In this document: in pieces, positions 58,662-64,000 of the stretch | How positions within the stretch are numbered: the first letter of the stretch is position 1 | Layout: every line of letters begins with the position of its first letter | DNA from: Laburnicola sp. R22_1 | Lineage: Eukaryota; Ascomycota; Dothideomycetes; Pleosporales; Didymosphaeriaceae | Direction of reading: 5' to 3' | DNA: 64,000 nt | Assembly (NCBI GenBank): GCA_014281115.1 | Contig: JACONQ010000009.1 | Span: forward strand, 62,001-126,000 | Program-made: the position numbers and the translations under genes | The notes under the pieces: generated by a model | Seen by the model: the letters and a program-made list of their open reading frames with translations, nothing else | What the model was told of the DNA's origin: nothing | The model's database searches: none

Positions 58662-61600
58662 AGCTGGTGGAAGTCGATTCTGGTCAACTTGACACTTCAC
58701 TAATATGCGCTTCGACATTCTTAGCATATACAGCTACAGGTCAAATGTTTGAGTACAGTTGGCCTTGATATTGCTAATCCCGGGGCCACACATTGTACTC
58801 AACTTTCGTCTATTCATTGATTATTACGTGTCTATAGTTGAGCGGCCTTTGAAAGATCATCACACTGCTCTATATCACTCCGATCGCAATTACATTTACC
58901 TATTCTACGAAAGATTTCAACATGTTGTTCCTACCGATCGATCTCTTCGCACGAGATAGTGGTGCTCATGCGCTCAGAAACCTCTCCCTATTCCCAGCCA
59001 ACATTCGCTAGCAATTTTGCTGGAAGCTGTGCCCAAGTGGTATTGACGTTCGCCTAGACTGACCTCTAGTTTTGACGCAAGACTAACGGGTACTATAGTT
59101 TTCTCGCGCAGCCATATTTTGTTGAACACGTTTCACTCTCCTGAACCTTCATCCGAACCCCGACACCTCTCTCAACTCATTTTCCCACCCAACCTAAATC
59201 GCCCATCACATGCATATTCATCCAACCCCATGTCCACTTCCGGGTCCACTTTTTACATTCACCGCCGCCTCCCCGCCTGCACTGCCGTAGCACATACTCT
59301 CTACGCATTCGATGACCAACGTTATCATATTCGTCTCTAGGTAAGCTCCGTCGTTTGCCTCTACTTCGACCTTAGCGTCTGCCGGCATATCAAGTTTCGC
59401 TTCCGAACCATGGTTCAGCAAGGCACCAGAGCGCACGCAAGACCATACAACCGCTTGGAATTTTTTTAACCAGGACCCGCTCCACGTTTTGCAATGCGTG
59501 AACCGATTAGCGATGCTTGAGTTGCCTTGTACGACCCGATGATACCCGCGGATGCATCCGACACTTCGCACTTGGCTCTCGACGGAGGCGGAGTCAGACA
59601 CAAGACAAAAATAAGGCATACTCACTCTGCCCTTTTCAGAATATCTTGGTAACTTGCACGACGTGATTCCATCCTATCCTATCATGTCTTTCTATTCGTC
59701 CCATTCCATGCTATCCCATCCCAACGCATCCCAGCCCCAGCCCCTACCCAAGAATCTATCCCGCGCCCCCCGCCCGCAAAACACTCCCCTCTCCGAGACA
59801 TTTCCCACCAGAACCCCCAAATACCGCCCTGCCAAGTTCCAAAGCGGGGCCGTGCCGTTTTTTTTCTTCTCCCGACTGAAGTAGATGGATCGTCACCAGT
59901 CGGGAGTGGAGGCATAGAAATGGAAAAAGAGCTGGGGGAGATGATCCGCGAGGTGTTTTAGCCTCGTGGCATTTGCTGGAAGGTAGCTGTGCTGTGCTAT
60001 GTCTCGAGACTCAGTTCCTTCGTCACGGCATCGATCGGAAAACGCAGTATGCTGCGTCAGACGTACGTACGTACGTTTTTATCCACGGATACGTTAGGTC
60101 CAGATTTACCATGTGAATCCGCGCGGATTTTCCTTCTCATTCTCTGCACGACGTGCCCCTTAGCTTACCCACCGCGTCGTGGATACCTTCAACGTCAACT
60201 CCAGTTTCGGCGGTAGCGGTATGCTGTGCTATGTATGATGCCTTTGACACGAAACGAACACGACACGTCCTCGTCCGCTCTTCCCTTCCTTCCCACACAC
60301 AGCCTCAGAAGGACTCTCATCCCATCCCAACGCGCCAAGCCAAGCCATCCATCCATCCATCCAACCACGGCTCCATCCCTCCCGTTCCCGTTCCCGTTCC
60401 CGAGATCTAGATCTGAACTAGAGCAAAACTGCATCCCAGAAACACAAGCGCCTGACTCCTAGAAAGTGTTTCGTCTCACCGCTACTTTGGTCGCTCCCGA
60501 CCGGCCTGGTGGGTGGGCATCGATGATCTATGCACATATCACATATCCAAGCAAGGCAAGGCAAGGCACGACTGACGAAAGAAAAACCCAGCAGCGACCG
60601 GCACCCCACCCCATTCATTCCCCGGTTCCATCTCGCTATGCCGCCCGAGAATCTACTAAACGCTGAGTGAGTAGTGAGGCGGTGAGTCAGTGACTCGGAG
60701 GGAGTGCCAGGCACCAACCCAACCCAACCCAACCCAACCCACCAATTAATTCCAACGAACGAACAACTAACCAACCGCGTAGACCTACCTACCTTCCTGT
60801 TCCTTCCGTTTACCCCCCCACCCGTCCCGGCCATATCGACTCACTCTCACTCTGAACCCCCTAAACCACGGACCGGGACCGTCTCATCCCATCCCATCCC
60901 CACTTCCACCGCATATCCCGACCCATCCCATCCCATGCCATCCCATCCCGTTTCGCTGTGCTGTGCTGTGCTGTGGTCTGCTCTGGTCGGGCAGAGGAGC
61001 CGGCCGGTCGACAAGTTCAAGCCCACCAAAGTCTGTGTCAGGGTTAGGGTTCGGGAGTCTACCAAGCAGTGAGTGGAAGCGGTGGGTAGGTGGGTGGGTA
61101 AACCGCGGTATAGACGGACGGTCGACGGGCCGATTATTGGGGTTGAGAGAGAGGTGGTGTGTGTTTTGCTGTTTGGAGGGGTGCTGTGCTGGTGTTGACA
61201 ATGAAGCTGTCTATGTGTATGTGTGACAAGGACCTGCTAAGGTTGACAGAGGAGACGCCCGTCCCTTCGACTCATGGAGATACTCAGACATAACATCTCT
61301 TGGGCGGCGGGGTGAAGAGTGCCACGCACACACACATACATACATACATACATCTTCCAGCCCCAACAAGGACAAATCTCAATACCATACATAAATATAC
61401 ATTCTTTAGATAGATAAAAAAAAATATTACCTTTACAGTAAAGAACGACCCCACCAGCCCGCCACCAACGCCAGTCAAGTGTCCCAACGTCATGAAAAAA
61501 ACAAAAACAAAACCCCCCCCCGGGTGTATCCCACCACCCCAGATATCCATTTTGCGCAAAGGAAAAAAAAAACCAAACGCGACAAACAAACTCGATAATG

Positions 61601-62024
61601 TCCACCAAAAGTCTCACTCTACCATGGAGTATGCCCGTGTGTGCCCCATCGTCCATCGTGCTGTCCTGTGAACGACGGTATGCGTCAAAAAACGCCGACC
61701 ATGCAATGCAGATGTACCAGCAACCTTGTCGAGACCGAGGTTGCAAGAACAACCGTGACTTTTTGAAACGTTCCCGCCCGAGTAGGAAAAGCGCAAAAGA
61801 AGAATGTAGAGGGTAGATGTCCATCGGGCGTTCCACATACGAAACCTCCGATGATCATAATCTGTAAACGCCCAAGAGGAAAGAAGATGGCCCAAGCCAG
61901 CGAGCGAATGAGTGATGGAATAGATTATTAGGGATCTAATATCAGTAGAGCAGCCAGCCAAGAGACTGTCTAGGGTGCGCCGAGACTGGTGTCAGGAGGA
62001 GCACTCAGACCGCCTGAGTGACCC
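58662..62024. other. Long convergent intergenic region with many simple repeats
   Basis: A 3.4-kb gap between converging genes. No supported ORF. Simple repeats: ACGT run at about 60061-60076, CCAT run near 60345-60360, CCCGTT run near 60386-60405, CCCAA run near 60717-60742, TGTGC run near 60958-60975, CATA run near 61335-61350, plus homopolymers near 61497-61575. It could carry 3' UTRs or a non-coding RNA; nothing proves it. Confidence 0.5.
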
Positions 62025-64000
62025 TCAACCGGAGGTGGCAGCCTTGGCGGGGGCTACGTCCTTGGGCGCACGTCGTCGTTGGTTGATAAACCAGTTAGAA
62101 ACCTAGTAAATGTCAGCGATGGGAATCCCACTCAAGTCTGTGATCCACGTACCTGACTCATTGAGAGGTCGCACCTGATGGACAAATCAGTCTTCTCCTC
62201 CTCGGTGGGGTAAGGAGAATCGCGGTGATCATTGAACCACTTTTTCAGGATTGCGGTCGCTGGTTTCGGGAGGTTTCCTCGACGCCTCCTGTTGAACGAA
62301 TGCTGATCTACACCAAGGGTTGACTGGAAAGTGTAGCTGTTGCCCGCTGGCACCTGTCCGTGTGGATGGTAGGCGCCCTCGTAGGTGGGGTGGGTTGCCT
62401 GAGCGACGTAGCCTGGAGGTGGCGACGGAAAGTACTGGGATTGGGACCTCTCGTATGCGTGGTGGCCGTGGACAGTTGTCTGAGGTTCAGAATAGTAGCT
62501 GGGCCTGCGATCGTAGGATCCAACGTGTGTCGGGTATGCGGACGACGCACCGACGTGGGGATAAGGTGGAGCGGCGTAGTGCTGCAGATGTCCTTGGGGA
62601 GCTGGAGAAGACTGATGGCGCATGTGGGCTGCTAAAGGAGCACGCTTCGGAGCTACAGATGGTAGACTCGCGCGGTGATGGGCGGACGACAAGGAGTACG
62701 CCTGCCTGGATGAGCCGTATGGGTCAGAGAGCGCGGGGTCGATGACGCTCGGGCGGCGAGGATCGTAGTCCAGACGCTCCGGCGTCTGGTGAGAACGATA
62801 GTAGCCGTCCGACGCGTCGAGGCGCCTGCGCTTGTGTGCGTCTGCTCCCCAGGTCACCTCTTCCCATTGAGTGCCGCGGGCCACCGGCGAGCTACGAGCA
62901 GACTCGTAGCTGCGGTTTGGAGTCCGAGGGGGCGACGGTTCACCGCTTTTGACATGGTTGAGAAGCTTGCGGTTGGTCAGTGGCTGTACAAAGTACGCAT
63001 CTGTGGCTGACGTACCTGCTGGAACGACGGGAGTCCGACATTGTTCGACTGCTGCTCACCAGGCTGGACTGGCGGCGAGTGGCGGGTGAGATGGTTCTGT
63101 GACAAATCTTGGTCAGCATGCGGTACCAGATTATAGGCATCAGATGTGCGAGGGTTGATGGGGGGAGATCTGACAGCCGGCCCAACGTGGGGATGGCAGT
63201 CCTCACAAGGTTGCTTCCGCTTCCGTATGCTGGGAGTGAGAGGGGGGAGTTGAAGACGGTCTCGGGGGATGGGAAGGCGGCCTCCTTTGAGAGCATACGG
63301 GGCTGGGGCAGCGAAGTGGAACTGGTAGAACTCGCGGGGGCAGCCAATATCAAGTGATAAGGTGGCAGAGCGGAGGTAGGCGCGCACCGAACGGTCGGCT
63401 TCGTCCATGTCGGAGTTGCCGCCGTTGCAGCCGTTGCGCCTGGCGAACTGGACAAGAGGGAAGGAGCTCTCGACGGTTGGGGAAGGCGTTCGCGGCCGCG
63501 AGGAAAGTGCGAGGCCAGGGCGAAAAAGCCATGTAGAAGTAATGCAGAGGGGCAGCGCAAGAGGGAGCAGAGAGAAAGAAACAAGCAACATACAGGGGCG
63601 AGTGAAGGTAGCGTACCCTCAGGCGAAGCCAGTCTGCGAGCGTTGTACATGTGATGACGCTGCGGGAGCTGCTCGTGGAGAGTGAGGTATTCCATGGAAA
63701 CGATAGGCTTGATGGGGGAGCGTCAGCGTCGCTCCGCCACGCACCATTCTCCGGAGAACCAAAGTTGGCCCCGGGGGCCACGCACTCACCTGTCCGAGGA
63801 CTATGTTCGGGCGTGGGAGGTCCGAGAAGAACAGACACGCGGTGGAGCGACAAGGCAGCCGGAACGAAGGTACTATCGCAGATATACGTCGGCTCGGCGT
63901 GGGCAGCGTCCAGGCCGGAAGAGGCAATTCGTGAGGCGGTGTCAAGATGGATGTTCACAGTGTTGGTCGTGGGCGCACAGCGGTGTGTCGCGCCGAGGAT
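62025..64000 (-). CDS. TALE homeobox transcription factor (partial at right edge)
   Basis: Nuclear regulator. The last exon is 62102-62025 and the preceding intron 62152-62103 (GTACGT...ACTAG) splits the homeodomain. Joined sequence carries RRRRGNLPKPATAILKKWF, the three-residue-loop PYPTEEEK, and VSNWFINQRRR, the signature of TALE/KN homeodomains with invariant W-F-x-N-x-R. Exon 62965-62153 carries a Tyr/His/Pro-rich region. Another intron lies at 63015-62966 (GTACGT...CGCAAG), and an exon before it has CEDCHPHVGPA. Upstream exons near 63707-63617 and 64000-63790 are likely but their frames are not resolved. The open frame reaches the window end, so the 5' end is missing. Confidence 0.85.

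Noticed and set aside
61036..61056. TTAGGG-like interstitial telomere repeat (CAGGGTTAGGGTTCGGG)
   Set aside because: Less than two full units, in a region full of simple repeats; not evidence of a telomere.

Overview
The window reads as nuclear DNA of a filamentous ascomycete (Pezizomycotina, most likely Dothideomycetes-like). Genes are compact, with short GT-AG introns of about 44-82 nt and CTAAC/CTGAY-like branch sites. There are Zn2Cys6 and TALE-homeobox regulators and fungal-only families. Euchromatic genes of roughly 50-55% G+C alternate with very AT-rich islands whose mutations fit repeat-induced point mutation (RIP; CpA to TpA). No rRNA, tRNA or CRISPR was recognised.

Layout. 1-4.7 kb: a D-2-hydroxyacid dehydrogenase convergent with a nine-exon Zn2Cys6 transcription factor whose zinc cluster is split by a 10-nt microexon. 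4.86-12.65 kb: an AT-rich RIP island ending in a Ty3/gypsy relic (minus strand) whose protease, reverse-transcriptase and integrase Asp positions read as Asn. 12.75-22.4 kb: a candidate small minus-strand gene cut by two insertions, a Ty1/copia element (12867-18276, 5-bp target duplication) and a hAT transposon (18531-22201, 8-bp target duplication). 23.3-25.1 kb: a small two-exon ORF and a decayed trypsin-like gene. 25.8-31.6 kb: a damaged DUF6604-like gene with a second hAT (28633-31571) inserted 52 bp upstream of its start codon. 32-35 kb: a steryl-ester hydrolase/lipase divergent from the PET191/COA5 cytochrome oxidase assembly gene. 35.6-40.9 kb: a second copia element (minus strand, identical LTRs) inserted exactly at the stop codon of a ten-exon secreted protein with three internal repeats (40928-42959). 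44.6-49.6 kb: a very large intronless helical-repeat orphan. 52-54.5 kb: two small related Cys-rich proteins. 57.5-58.7 kb: a Pfa5-like palmitoyltransferase with a DHYC active site. 62-64 kb: a TALE homeobox gene running off the right edge.

The genes do not form an obvious pathway or biosynthetic cluster. The clearest theme is transposon insertion next to, or inside, host genes: at a splice donor, inside an exon, in a promoter and at a stop codon. RIP-type decay affects the elements and probably neighbouring host genes.
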